40,212 nucleotides of DNA from an uncultured Acetobacteraceae bacterium (GTDB taxonomy: Bacteria; Pseudomonadota; Alphaproteobacteria; Acetobacterales; Acetobacteraceae). Made by a program: the position numbers and the translations under genes. The stretch spans positions 1 through 40,212 of the forward strand of contig CAIXDS010000114.1 in assembly GCA_903918195.1 (NCBI GenBank), written 5' to 3'. Below the pieces are notes generated by a model. The model saw nothing but the letters and a program-made list of their open reading frames with translations. It had not been told where the DNA came from and ran no database searches. Position 1 is the stretch's first letter. The number at the start of each line of letters is the position of its first letter. Below are positions 17,462 through 29,600 of this stretch, piece after piece.

Positions 17462-17803
17462 ATGTCACGCCGCTTGGTCGCTGCCATCGTGGTGATGTCA
17501 TTTCTGCTGTGGTCCTTCAATCCTGGCATGGCGATGGCGGCAGATCCGGCGAATACGCCCGCCCGGCCAGACTATTTTATCAGTGCGGGAACGATCATCA
17601 TAGGCTGCACCGCCGGCGCCGCTGCGGGTGGTCTGGCCGCCGGCCTGCCCATCACGGCGGCGATCGCCACCGGCGCGGCCGTGGTGCCGGCCGCCTGGGC
17701 GTTCATGACCAGCATTACGATCCTTGGCTGCGTGGTTGGTGCCGCCAGCAGTGGCGTCGCCATAGGGACCGCCTGGCTATTGGAGCGGACCCACCTGGAA
17801 TGA
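17462..17803 (+). CDS. Small glycine-rich membrane protein, paralogue of the divergent gene
   Basis: A 113-residue protein with a signal peptide (hydrophobic core VAAIVVMSFLL, cleavage near AMA-ADP) and two Gly/Ala-rich hydrophobic segments. GGAGAA precedes the ATG at 17462. It resembles the product of the minus-strand gene only 56 bases away, in the DxFI start, the two small-residue-rich spans and the LGC motif. Function unknown. A hairpin at 17853-17873 follows the gene. Confidence 0.65.
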   Translation: MSRRLVAAIVVMSFLLWSFNPGMAMAADPANTPARPDYFISAGTIIIGCTAGAAAGGLAAGLPITAAIATGAAVVPAAWAFMTSITILGCVVGAASSGVAIGTAWLLERTHLE

Positions 17804-17852
17804 GTCGGCGCCCAACAGCGTGACCTCGCGCGATGTCGCCCACGGGACACCG

Positions 17853-17873
17853 GCCGGGCGGGGACGGCCCGGC
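17853..17873 (+). terminator. GC-rich hairpin, possible terminator
   Basis: GCCGGGC and GCCCGGC form a 7-bp stem with a 7-base loop, 50 bases after the small membrane protein gene and 80 before the acyl-CoA operon. There is no T-run, so it may instead be leader structure of the operon. Confidence 0.35.
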
Positions 17874-17952
17874 ACCGACCGATCCGCTTGACGCCGCCCC
17901 CCCATGCGGCCACAAGCGGACGGTAAAGACGGCCCGCGCCGGGAGGAAACAT

Positions 17953-19098
17953 ATGGATTTCAGCCTGACCGAGGAGCAGCTTGCCTTCCAGCATACCGCG
18001 CGCTGCTTTGCGCGCGAACGGCTGCTGCCGAACGCCTCGCGCTGGGACGAGGAGCGGCATTTTCCCGCCGAGGAACTGCGTGCCGCCGCCCATCTGGGTT
18101 TCGCCGGCATCTACGTGGACGAGGAGTATGGCGGCAGCGGGCTGAGTCGGCTGGATGCTGCGCTGATCTTCGAGGAACTGGCCGCGGCCGACCCGTCCAC
18201 GGCGGCGTTCCTGAGTATTCACAACATGGTGGCCTGGATGCTGGCGCGGTTTGGCGACGACTCGCTGCGCATGCGCTTCCTGCCGAAGGTGCTCGATGGG
18301 GATCATTTCGTCAGCTATTGCCTGACCGAGCCCGGATCGGGCAGCGACGCGGCGGCGCTACGGACGCGGGCGGAGCCGCACGGCAACGGCCATTACCGGC
18401 TGAACGGGTCGAAGGCGTTCACCTCCGGCGGCGGCGTCGCCGACTTGTACGCGACCATGGTGCGCACCGGCGAGGACGGCCCGCGCGGCATCTCCTGCGT
18501 GGTGGTGGAGAAGGGCACGCGCGGCCTGTCCTTCGGCAAGCCGGAGCGCAAGATGGGCTGGAACAGTCAGCCCACCACATCGGTGACGTTTCAGGACTGC
18601 CTGGTGCCGGTGCAAAACCGGGTGGGGGCGGAAGGCGAAGGGTTTCGCTTCGCCATGATGGGTCTCGACGGCGGGCGCATCAACATTGCCGCCTGCAGCC
18701 TGGGTGGCGCGCGGGCCTGCCTGGAGGCCGCGACGGCGTATGTGAAGGAACGGCGCGCCTTCGGCCGCACGCTGGGGGATTTTCAATCGCTGCAGTTCAA
18801 GCTGGCCGATATGGCGACGGAACTGGAAGCCGCCCGCCTGATGGTGCACCGGGCCGCCGTCGCGCTGGATGAACGTGCCCCGGACGCCACGCTGCGCTGC
18901 GCGATGGCGAAGCGCTTCGCCACCGATATCTGCTTCCGCATCTGCGACGAGGCGCTGCAGTTGCATGGCGGTTATGGCTACATCAAGGAATACCAGATCG
19001 AGCGCTACCTGCGCGACCTGCGCGTACATCGCATCCTGGAAGGCACCAACGAAATCATGCGCGTGATCATCGCGCGCAAGCTGCTGGAGGCGGCATGA
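17953..19098 (+). CDS. Acyl-CoA dehydrogenase, isobutyryl-CoA type
   Basis: A 381-residue FAD enzyme of the acyl-CoA dehydrogenase family, probably oxidising isobutyryl-CoA to methacrylyl-CoA in valine breakdown. Visible motifs are YCLTEPGSGSDAAAL for FAD/substrate binding and LHGGYGYIKEYQIER. The catalytic glutamate is in the usual C-terminal place (Glu363, EGTNEIMR). The neighbouring 3-hydroxyisobutyrate dehydrogenase supports the substrate call. The start MDFSLTEEQ at 17953 follows AGGAAAC; the open frame extends upstream without similarity. It overlaps the next gene as ATGA. It is the first gene of the operon. Confidence 0.9.
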   Translation: MDFSLTEEQLAFQHTARCFARERLLPNASRWDEERHFPAEELRAAAHLGFAGIYVDEEYGGSGLSRLDAALIFEELAAADPSTAAFLSIHNMVAWMLARFGDDSLRMRFLPKVLDGDHFVSYCLTEPGSGSDAAALRTRAEPHGNGHYRLNGSKAFTSGGGVADLYATMVRTGEDGPRGISCVVVEKGTRGLSFGKPERKMGWNSQPTTSVTFQDCLVPVQNRVGAEGEGFRFAMMGLDGGRINIAACSLGGARACLEAATAYVKERRAFGRTLGDFQSLQFKLADMATELEAARLMVHRAAVALDERAPDATLRCAMAKRFATDICFRICDEALQLHGGYGYIKEYQIERYLRDLRVHRILEGTNEIMRVIIARKLLEAA

Positions 19099-19988
19099 AA
19101 ATCGCATTCATCGGCCTGGGCAATATGGGCTTGCCCATGGCGGTCAATCTGCTCAAGGCGGGGCACGCGGTGTCCGGCTTTGATCTTGTTGCGGCGTCGT
19201 TGCAGCGCCTGGTGGAATATGGCGGACGCGCCGCGGCGACGGTCGCCGAGGCGGTGGCCGGCGCGGAGGCGGTGGTCACCATGCTGCCGGCCGGCAAGCA
19301 CGTGGCGGGGGTGGTGCCGGAGATTCTCGCCGCGGTGCAGGGCAAGCCGCTGCTGATCGACAGTTCCACCATCGACGTCGAGACGGCCAGGCGCGTGGCG
19401 GCGCAGGCGGCGGAGCATGGCATCGACCTGTTGGATGCCCCGGTTTCGGGCGGGGTGGGCGGCGCTGCCGCCGGCACGCTGACCTTCATGGTCGGCGGCA
19501 CCGAGGCGGCGTTTGCCCGCGGCTTGCCGGTGCTGCAGGCGATGGGAAAGACCATCGTGCATGCCGGCGGCCCGGGCGCCGGGCAGTCGGCGAAAATCTG
19601 CAACAACATGATCCTCGGCATTTCCATGATCGGCGTGTCCGAGGCGTTCGTGCTGGCCGACCGGCTTGGGCTCGACCGGCAGAAACTGTTCGACATCGCC
19701 TCGAAATCCTCCGGCCAGTGCTGGTCGCTGACCAGCTATTGTCCGGTGCCCGGTCCGGTGCCCAATTCGCCGGCCAATCGCGGCTACCTGCCGGGCTTTG
19801 CCGCGACTCTCATGCTGAAGGATCTGCTGCTGGCCCAGCAGGCGGCGGAGGCGGGCGGAGCACCCACGCCACTGGGGGCGCACGCGGCGCGGATTTACCA
19901 GGCGCTGGTGGAAGTCGGCGAGGGTGACCGCGATTTTTCCGTCACCTATGAGTATCTTTCCGACCTGTACCGCGCTGAGGCCCCCTGA
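19095..19988 (+). CDS. mmsB: 3-hydroxyisobutyrate dehydrogenase
   Basis: Oxidises 3-hydroxyisobutyrate to methylmalonate semialdehyde with NAD in valine degradation. The 297-residue protein has the N-terminal nucleotide loop GLGNMGLPMA, the substrate motif DAPVSGGVGGAAAGTL and the catalytic lysine Lys167 in GQSAKICNNM. Its start overlaps the acyl-CoA dehydrogenase stop and its own stop overlaps the next ATG region, so translation is coupled. The 3-hydroxyisobutyryl-CoA hydrolase and enoyl-CoA hydratase steps of the pathway are not encoded here. Confidence 0.95.
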   Translation: MKIAFIGLGNMGLPMAVNLLKAGHAVSGFDLVAASLQRLVEYGGRAAATVAEAVAGAEAVVTMLPAGKHVAGVVPEILAAVQGKPLLIDSSTIDVETARRVAAQAAEHGIDLLDAPVSGGVGGAAAGTLTFMVGGTEAAFARGLPVLQAMGKTIVHAGGPGAGQSAKICNNMILGISMIGVSEAFVLADRLGLDRQKLFDIASKSSGQCWSLTSYCPVPGPVPNSPANRGYLPGFAATLMLKDLLLAQQAAEAGGAPTPLGAHAARIYQALVEVGEGDRDFSVTYEYLSDLYRAEAP

Positions 19989-21667
19989 TGTCCGGCCCGG
20001 CGTTCAAGGCGGCGCGGGATTTTCTCCTCGCGCACCGCAACGACTACGCGACCGCGTATGCCGGTTTCCGCTGGCCGGCATTGGATCGCTTCAACTGGGC
20101 GCTCGACTGGTTCGATGCCGAGCTGGCGCGCGGCGCGCTTGCTGACAGCCCGGCGCTGCGCATCGTCGGGCCGGGCGCGGCGACGCTGAGTTTCCGCGAC
20201 CTCGCCGAGAGATCGAACCGGGTGGCGAACGGGCTGCGCGCGCTGGGCGTGCGCCGTGGTGATCGCGTGCTGGTGATGCTGGGCAACGTCGCGCCGCTCT
20301 GGGAGGTGATGCTGGCGGCGATGAAGCTCGGCGCCGTAGTGGTGCCGGCCACCACGCTGCTGACCGCCGAGGATTTGGCCGAGCGGGTCGCACGGGCGCG
20401 GGTGCGCTTCGTGGTGACCGCGGCGGCGGATGCCGGCAAGCTGGCCATGCTCGACGCCTCGGTGCCGCGCATTGCCGTGGGCGAGGCGCCGGCGGGATGT
20501 GTGGCCTACGAAACGCTGTTGGCGGAATCAGCCGATTTCGCGCCGGATGGGGAAACCTCGGCGGACGATCCGCTGCTGCTGTATTTTACCTCGGGCACCA
20601 CGGCGAAGCCGAAGCTGGTGCTGCACAGCCACGCTTCCTATCCGGTCGGCCACCTGTCCACGATGTACTGGCTCGGGCTGCAGCCCGGCGATGTGCATCT
20701 GAACATCTCCTCGCCGGGCTGGGCCAAGCATGCCTGGTCGTGCTTCTTCGCCCCCTGGAACGCCGGCGCCTGCGTGTTCATCGCCAACCAGCCGCGTTTT
20801 CATGCGCGCAGCCTGCTGGATGCGATCAGCGATCACGGCGTGACCACGCTGTGCGCGCCGCCGACGGTGTGGCGCATGTTCATCCAGGAAGATTTGTCCG
20901 CGCGGAAGATGCAGCTGCGGGAAGTCTGCGGTGCCGGCGAGCCGCTGAATCCCGAGGTGATCGACCAGGTGCAAAAAGCCTGGGGCCTGACCATTCGCGA
21001 CGGCTATGGCCAGACCGAGACCACCGCGCAGATCGGCAATTCGCCCGGCCAGCTGGTCAAGCCCGGATCGATGGGGCGCGCGCTGCCCGGCTATGTCATC
21101 CGCCTGCTCGATGCCGATGACCACGAGGTCGAGGAAGGTGCGGTGTGCATCGCGCTGTCGCCGCGCCCGCTGCCGGTGATGCGCGGCTACCAGAACGACG
21201 AGGGTGGCATCGATCCGGTCGAGGGCGAGGTGTATCGCACCGGTGATGTCGCCAGCCGCGATGCCGATGGTTATCTGACCTATGTCGGCCGCGCCGATGA
21301 CGTTTTCAAAGCCTCGGACTATCGCATCAGCCCGTTCGAGCTGGAGAGCGTGCTGATCGAGCACGCAGCGGTGGCCGAGGCCGCCGTGGTGCCGGCGCCC
21401 GATGCAATGCGCCTCGCGGTGCCGAAAGCCTTCGTCGCCCTCACGGCGGGGCACGAGCCGGGGCGCGAGACGGCGCTGTCGATTTTCCGCCATTTGCGTG
21501 CCCGGCTCGCGCCGTACAAGCGGGTGCGTCGGCTCGAATTTGCCGACCTTCCGAAGACCATCAGCGGAAAAATCCGCCGCGTCGAGCTTCGGCGTGCCGA
21601 GGCTACCCGCGCCGGCCGGTCCGACGCCGAGTGGCGCGAAGACGATTTCCCCGAACTGCAGGGTTGA
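19988..21667 (+). CDS. AMP-forming acyl-CoA synthetase
   Basis: A 559-residue adenylate-forming ligase that activates a carboxylic acid to its CoA ester. It shows the phosphate loop YFTSGTTAKPK near residue 200, GYGQTET, the YRTGD...GRADDVFK motif and the C-terminal catalytic lysine in KTISGKIRR. The overall pattern resembles medium- or branched-chain acyl-CoA synthetases. Given its place between valine- and leucine-branch dehydrogenases, isobutyrate or isovalerate are likely substrates; that is inference from context. Confidence 0.88.
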   Translation: MSGPAFKAARDFLLAHRNDYATAYAGFRWPALDRFNWALDWFDAELARGALADSPALRIVGPGAATLSFRDLAERSNRVANGLRALGVRRGDRVLVMLGNVAPLWEVMLAAMKLGAVVVPATTLLTAEDLAERVARARVRFVVTAAADAGKLAMLDASVPRIAVGEAPAGCVAYETLLAESADFAPDGETSADDPLLLYFTSGTTAKPKLVLHSHASYPVGHLSTMYWLGLQPGDVHLNISSPGWAKHAWSCFFAPWNAGACVFIANQPRFHARSLLDAISDHGVTTLCAPPTVWRMFIQEDLSARKMQLREVCGAGEPLNPEVIDQVQKAWGLTIRDGYGQTETTAQIGNSPGQLVKPGSMGRALPGYVIRLLDADDHEVEEGAVCIALSPRPLPVMRGYQNDEGGIDPVEGEVYRTGDVASRDADGYLTYVGRADDVFKASDYRISPFELESVLIEHAAVAEAAVVPAPDAMRLAVPKAFVALTAGHEPGRETALSIFRHLRARLAPYKRVRRLEFADLPKTISGKIRRVELRRAEATRAGRSDAEWREDDFPELQG

Positions 21668-21673
21668 CGCACC

Positions 21674-22846
21674 ATGGTTGCCAACACGGCCTACGGGCTC
21701 GATTTCGAACTCGGCGACGACATCGACATGCTGCGCGACACGGTGCGCCGCTTCACCGATGCCGAGATCGCGCCGCGTGCGGCTTCGATCGACCGCGACA
21801 ACAATTTTCCCGCCGATCTGTGGCGCAAGATGGGCGATATCGGCATCCTCGGCATTACCGCGGATGAGGAATTCGGCGGCGCGGCGATGGGGTATGTCGC
21901 GCATTGCGTGGCGATGGAGGAGGTCAGCCGCGGTTCGGCCTCGGTGGGCCTGTCGTACGGCGCGCATTCCAATTTGTGCGTGAACCAGATTCGCCGCAAC
22001 GGCACGCCGGCGCAGAAGCGGCGCTATCTGCCCAAGCTGGTCAGCGGCGAGCATGTCGGCGCGCTCGCCATGAGCGAGCCGGCGGCGGGTTCGGACGTGG
22101 TGGGCATGAAGCTGCGGGCGGAGAAGCGCGGCGATCGCTACGTGCTGAACGGTACGAAATTCTGGATCACCAACGGGCCGACCGCCGATGTTGTGGTGGT
22201 GTACGGCAAAACCACGCTTGATGCCGGCCCGCGCGGTATCACCGCTTTCCTGGTCGAGCGCGAGTTTCCCGGATTCTCCTGCGCGCAGAAGCTGGACAAG
22301 CTGGGCATGCGCGGCTCGGACACCGGCGAACTGGTGTTCGAGGATTGCGAGGTGCCGGCGGAGAACGTGCTGGGCGCGGTGGATGGCGGCGTCGCCGTGC
22401 TGATGAGCGGGCTCGACTACGAACGTGCGGTGCTGGCGGCGGGGCCGCTCGGCATCATGCAGGCGTGCCTCGATATCGTGTTGCCCTACGTGCATGAGCG
22501 GCGCCAGTTCGGTCAGCCGATCGGCGAGTTTCAGCTCATCCAGGGCAAGCTTGCCGACATGTACACGACGCTGAACGCGGCGAAATCCTACGTCTACACG
22601 GTGGCGAAGGCCTGCGACCGCGGCCGCGCCACCCGCAAGGACGCGGCCGGCGCTATCCTGTATGCGGCCGAGCGTGCCACCTGGATGACGCTGGAAGCGA
22701 TCCAGATTCTTGGCGGCAACGGCTACATCAACGACTACCCGACGGGCCGGCTGTTGCGCGATGCCAAGCTGTACGAAATCGGTGCCGGCACCAGCGAAAT
22801 CCGGCGCATGCTGATCGGGCGCGAACTGTTCAAGGAAAGTGCCTGA
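21674..22846 (+). CDS. liuA: Isovaleryl-CoA dehydrogenase
   Basis: Oxidises isovaleryl-CoA to 3-methylcrotonyl-CoA in leucine degradation. The 390-residue protein shows the isovaleryl-CoA dehydrogenase signature: the catalytic glutamate is in [12 protein letters not shown] (Glu250), while the usual C-terminal position reads GAGTSEIRR with alanine instead of glutamate. [13 protein letters not shown] and [11 protein letters not shown] are also typical. It lies 6 bases after the synthetase gene and its stop overlaps the next ATG. Confidence 0.95.
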   Translation: MVANTAYGLDFELGDDIDMLRDTVRRFTDAEIAPRAASIDRDNNFPADLWRKMGDIGILGITADEEFGGAAMGYVAHCVAMEEVSRGSASVGLSYGAHSNLCVNQIRRNGTPAQKRRYLPKLVSGEHVGALAMSEPAAGSDVVGMKLRAEKRGDRYVLNGTKFWITNGPTADVVVVYGKTTLDAGPRGITAFLVEREFPGFSCAQKLDKLGMRGSDTGELVFEDCEVPAENVLGAVDGGVAVLMSGLDYERAVLAAGPLGIMQACLDIVLPYVHERRQFGQPIGEFQLIQGKLADMYTTLNAAKSYVYTVAKACDRGRATRKDAAGAILYAAERATWMTLEAIQILGGNGYINDYPTGRLLRDAKLYEIGAGTSEIRRMLIGRELFKESA

Positions 22847-24450
22847 TGGTCCTGCCGACGACCGCTGACCCGCGCAGCGCGGAGTTCCGCGCCAATGCGG
22901 CGGCGATGGCGGAGCTTGTGACCGATCTGCGTACCCAGGTGGCCCGCGCGGCGCTGGGCGGCGGTGAGCAGGCGCGCAAGCGACACCAGGACCGCGGCAA
23001 GCTGCTCCCGCGCGACCGGATCGACGCGTTGCTCGATCCCGGCACGCCGTTCCTTGAACTCTCGCAACTCGCCGCGCACGGCATGTACGGCAACGAGGTC
23101 CCCTGCGCGGGGGTGATCACCGGCATTGGCCGCGTGGCGGGGCGGGAATGCGTGGTGGTGTGCAACGACGCCACGGTGAAGGGTGGCAGCTATTATCCGC
23201 TCACGGTAAAAAAGCACCTGCGGGCGCAGGAGATCGCCGCCCGCAACCATCTTCCCTGCATCTACCTGGTGGATTCCGGCGGCGCCAATCTACCCAACCA
23301 GGACGAGGTGTTTCCCGACCGCGACCATTTCGGCCGGATTTTCTTCAATCAGGCCAATCTGTCCGCGGCCGGCGTTCCGCAAATCGCGGTGGTGATGGGC
23401 TCCTGCACCGCGGGCGGCGCCTATGTGCCGGCCATGGCGGAGGAAACCATCATCGTGCGCGGCCAGGGCACCATTTTCCTCGGCGGCCCGCCGCTGGTGA
23501 AGGCGGCAACTGGCGAAATCGTCACCGCCGAGGATCTGGGCGGGGCGGATGTGCACACGCGCGTGTCGGGTGTGGCGGACCATTTCGCCGAGAACGACGC
23601 CCATGCGCTGGGGATCGCGCGGCGCGTGGTGGCGTCGCTGAACGCCGAGAAGAAACCGATCGTGGCGGCGCAGGCGCCGGTGCCGCCGCGCTACGACCCG
23701 TCCGAACTCGGCGGCATCGTGCCGGTCGATCGCCGCCGTCCCTACGACGTGCGCGAGGTGATCGCCCGCATCGTCGATGACAGCCGGCTGGACGAGTTCA
23801 AGCGCCTGTATGGCACCACCATCGTCACCGGCTTCGCGCATGTCTGGGGCTATCCGGTCGGCATCGTCGCCAATAACGGCATCCTGTTCAGCGAGAGCGC
23901 GCTGAAGGCGGCGCATTTCATCGAGCTGTGCGCGCAGCGGCGGATTCCCTTGGTGTTCCTGCAGAACATCACCGGCTTCATGGTGGGGCGCAAATACGAA
24001 TCGGGCGGCATCGCCAAGGACGGCGCGAAAATGGTGACCGCGGTCGCCACCGCGCAGGTGCCAAAATTCACCATCATCATCGGCGGCAGCTTCGGCGCCG
24101 GCAATTACGGCATGTGCGGCCGCGCCTACGAGCCCAACTTCCTGTGGATGTGGCCGAACGCGCGCATATCGGTGATGGGCGGCGAGCAGGCCGCGAGCGT
24201 GCTGGCGACCATCCGCCGCGACGCCATGGAAGCGCGCGGCGAGGCCTGGCCGGCCGAGGAAGAAGAAGCGTTCAAGCGGCCCGTGCGGGCGCAATATGAA
24301 ACCCAGGGGCATCCCTACTACGCCACCGCCCGTCTGTGGGACGACGGCATCATCGACCCTGCGGAAACGCGGCGCGTGCTGGCGCTCGGGCTCTCGGCCG
24401 CGCTCAACGCGCCGATCCCGGCAACGCGCTTCGGCCTGTTCCGGATGTAA
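22846..24450 (+). CDS. liuB: Methylcrotonyl-CoA carboxylase, carboxyltransferase subunit
   Basis: Beta subunit of the biotin enzyme that carboxylates 3-methylcrotonyl-CoA. The 534-residue protein has the two crotonase-like halves of acyl-CoA carboxyltransferases, with [16 protein letters not shown] and [13 protein letters not shown] in the first half and [11 protein letters not shown] and [15 protein letters not shown] in the second. These, and the neighbouring isovaleryl-CoA dehydrogenase, point to the methylcrotonyl rather than the propionyl enzyme. The biotin-carrying subunit follows after 5 bases. Confidence 0.95.
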   Translation: MVLPTTADPRSAEFRANAAAMAELVTDLRTQVARAALGGGEQARKRHQDRGKLLPRDRIDALLDPGTPFLELSQLAAHGMYGNEVPCAGVITGIGRVAGRECVVVCNDATVKGGSYYPLTVKKHLRAQEIAARNHLPCIYLVDSGGANLPNQDEVFPDRDHFGRIFFNQANLSAAGVPQIAVVMGSCTAGGAYVPAMAEETIIVRGQGTIFLGGPPLVKAATGEIVTAEDLGGADVHTRVSGVADHFAENDAHALGIARRVVASLNAEKKPIVAAQAPVPPRYDPSELGGIVPVDRRRPYDVREVIARIVDDSRLDEFKRLYGTTIVTGFAHVWGYPVGIVANNGILFSESALKAAHFIELCAQRRIPLVFLQNITGFMVGRKYESGGIAKDGAKMVTAVATAQVPKFTIIIGGSFGAGNYGMCGRAYEPNFLWMWPNARISVMGGEQAASVLATIRRDAMEARGEAWPAEEEEAFKRPVRAQYETQGHPYYATARLWDDGIIDPAETRRVLALGLSAALNAPIPATRFGLFRM

Positions 24451-24455
24451 ACGGA

Positions 24456-26426
<1,971 letters not shown>

Positions 26427-26427
26427 C

Positions 26428-26489
26428 AAGATACCGCACTGCGGCGGACCGAAGATTGCCCGGCGCCGCCTTCCGGCAGTGCCGATCTT
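26428..26489. repeat. Long imperfect inverted repeat after the acyl-CoA operon
   Basis: Three paired blocks nest around an 18-base loop: AAGAT/ATCTT (26428-26432, 26485-26489), GCACTGC/GCAGTGC (26436-26442, 26476-26482) and GGCGG/CCGCC (26443-26447, 26466-26470). It would fold into a long interrupted hairpin just after the liuD stop, as a terminator, a transcript-stabilising element or a small dispersed repeat. Confidence 0.45.
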
Positions 26490-26613
26490 GCCGCGCCACC
26501 GCGCCGCGCGCAGTCTTGCTTCTTTCACGTGCGCTCGCGCCTGGGTGTCTGGATAGGGTGCAGTCTCTGCCCCAAATCTGGATGATCAGGGCGGAAGCCG
26601 TGAGGGGCAAAGA

Positions 26614-29600
26614 ATGAAACACTCGGCCGTTTCCCTCGACGACAAGTACAGGACCGGGCTCGACCGGGTGTATCTGACCGGCACCCAGGCGCTGGTCCGC
26701 CTGCCGCTGCTGCAGCGTCAGCGCGATCTGTCGGCCGGACTGAACACGGCCGGCTACGTTTCCGGCTATCGCGGCTCGCCGCTCGGCCAGGTCGACATCC
26801 AGATGTGGGCGGCCCGCAAACATACCGAGGCGCACCACATCGTTTTCCGCCCCGGCGTGAACGAGGAACTGGCGGCGACCGCGATCTGGGGCACCCAGCA
26901 GGTGCCGCTGCTGCGCGGCGCGACCTGCGACGGCGTGTTCGCCTATTGGTACGGCAAGGGGCCGGGGGTCGATCGGGCAGGCGATGTGTTCAAGCACGCC
27001 AACTACGCCGGCAGTGCGCGCACCGGCGGCGTGCTGCTGATGGCCGGCGACGACCACGCCTGCAAATCCTCCACCATCGCGCACCAGAGCGAGCTGGCTT
27101 TCGTCGCCGCCGGCTGTCCGGTGCTGGTGCCGGCCGATGTGCGCGACCTGCTGGAACTGGGCTTGCACGGCTGGGCGATGTCGCGCTGGTCCGGCCGCTA
27201 TATCGGCTTCAAGACGGTGGCCGACGTGATGGACAGTTCCGCCAGCATTGCCTTCGACCTCGCCGGCTTCGTCGTGCGCAATCCCGAAGGACCACACCCG
27301 GACGGCAATATCCGCCTGCCCGATCTGCCGCTGGAGCAGGAGGCGCGGGTGTTCCAGGTCGGGCTGCCCGCGGCGCAGGCCTATGCGCGGGCCAACCGGC
27401 TCGACCGCATCGTGGTCGATGCGCCCGGCGCGAAGCTCGGAATCCTGACGGTAGGAAAATCTTATCACGACACCCGCCAGGCGCTGGCCGAGCTGAGCCT
27501 CGGCGACGGGGCGCGGGCCGGCATCCGCCTGCTCAAGCTGGCGCTGGCCTGGCCGGTGGACCCCGAAATCGTGCGGCATTTCGCCACCGGGCTCGACGAG
27601 ATCGTGGTGGTCGAGGAGAAGGCGCCGCTGGTCGAGCAGCAGTTGCGCAACATTCTGTACGCGCTGTCGATCCGCCCGCGCATTCTGGGCAAGACCGACG
27701 AGGCGGGCGCGCCGCTGCTCAAGCGCCATGGCGATCTGTCCGCCGCCGAGATTGCGTTGGCGTTGGCCCGCCGCATTGGACGATTCACCCGCACCGAATC
27801 GCTCAGCGCGCGCGTCGCATTCCTGACCGAGCAGGCGGCGCGGCTGGAGCGCACGCAGGTGGCGGCGCAGCGCAAGCCGTTCTTCTGCTCGGGCTGCCCG
27901 CACAACACCTCCACGCGCGTCATCGACGGCAGCCGGGCGCTGGGCGGCATCGGCTGCCACACGCTGGCGGTGTGGATGGACCGCAGCACCGACACGTTCA
28001 GCCAGATGGGCGGCGAGGGCATGGCCTGGCTCGGCCAGGCGCCGTTCACCGAGGAGACTCATGTTTTCGCCAACATGGGCGACGGCACGTATTTTCATTC
28101 CGGCCTGATGGCCATCCGCGCCGCCGTCGCGTCTGGCGAGAACATCACCTACAAGCTGCTGTTCAACGACGCCGTGGCGATGACCGGCGGCCAGCCCCTC
28201 GATGGCGGGCTGACGGTGCCGCAGATCACAAGGCAGCTGGCCGCCGAAGGCGTCGAGCACATCGTGGTGGTCACCGACGAGCCAGAGAAGCATGCCGAGG
28301 AGACCGGCTTCGCGCCGGGCGTGAGCGTGCACCATCGCCGCGAGATGCAGGCCATCGAGCGCGAATTGCGCGACACGCCGGGCTGCACGGTGCTGATCTA
28401 CGACCAGACCTGCGCCAGCGAGAAGCGGCGCCGGCGCAAACGCGGCACCTATCCGGACCCGCCGGTGCGCGCCTTCATCAATGCCGCGGTCTGCGAGGGC
28501 TGCGGCGATTGCTCGCGCACCTCCAACTGCCTGTCGGTGGTGCCGCTGGAGACCGAATTCGGCACCAAACGCCGCATCGACCAGTCGTCCTGTAACCGCG
28601 ATTTCTCCTGCATCGAAGGATTCTGCCCGAGCTTTGTCACCGTGCATGGCGCGGCACCGGTGCCGCGTGCACGGGTGGTTCCTGAGGCGGCCGGACTGCC
28701 GGCGCCGCGCCTGCCGTCGCTCGACCGGCCCTGGAACATCCTGGTCACCGGCATCGGCGGCACCGGCATCGTGACCATCGGCGCGCTGCTGGGCGTCGCC
28801 GCCCACAGCGAGGGTCTGCGGGTGACGGTGCTCGACCAGATGGGCATGGCGCAGAAGGGCGGCGCGGTGACCAGCCATATCCGCATCGCCGCCGGCACGG
28901 ACGCGGCGGAGGCGGCGCTGCACGGGTTGAAGGTGGGGCGGGGTGCTGCCGACCTGCTGCTGGGCTGCGACCTGGTGGTCTCCGCCGGGCGGGACACGAT
29001 CGCGGCCTTGGGATCGGGCGTCACCCATGTGGTGCTCAACACCTACGAGGCGCCGACGGCCGATTTCGTGCTCGACACCGACACGCGCCTGCCATCGGCG
29101 CAATTGCGGCGCAGCATCGGCGAAGCGGCCGGGGAGGCGCCGGTGTACCAGGTCAACGCCACCGCGCTGGCCGCCGCCCTGCTCGGCGATTCGATTGCCA
29201 CCAATCCGTTCCTGCTCGGCTTCGCTTGGCAGAAGGGGCGTATCCCGCTGTCGCTCGACTCGTTGATGAACGCCATCGAGCTGAACGGCACCGCGGTGGA
29301 GCTGAACAAGGCGGCGTTCACCTGGGGACGCTGCGCCGCGGTCGATCCGGCGCGGGTGGCGGCGGCGGCCGGGGTGCCGCTGGAGAAGCCGGCGCCGAAA
29401 TCCCTGGACGAGATCATCGCCATCCGCGAGCGGCATCTGATCGCCTATCAGTCGCGTCACCTGGCGGAGCGCTACCGCAATCTGGTCGAATGGGTGCGGG
29501 ATGCCGAGGGCCAGCGCTTCTCCGGCGGCACGGTGCTGACCGAGGCGGTGGCGCGCTCCTATGCGAAGCTGCTGGCCGTGAAGGACGAATGGGAGGTGGC

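Noticed and set aside
20528-22495. A 655-codon minus-strand frame
   Set aside because: It overlaps the acyl-CoA synthetase and isovaleryl-CoA dehydrogenase genes in full; its His/Arg/Gly-rich composition is that of an antisense frame.
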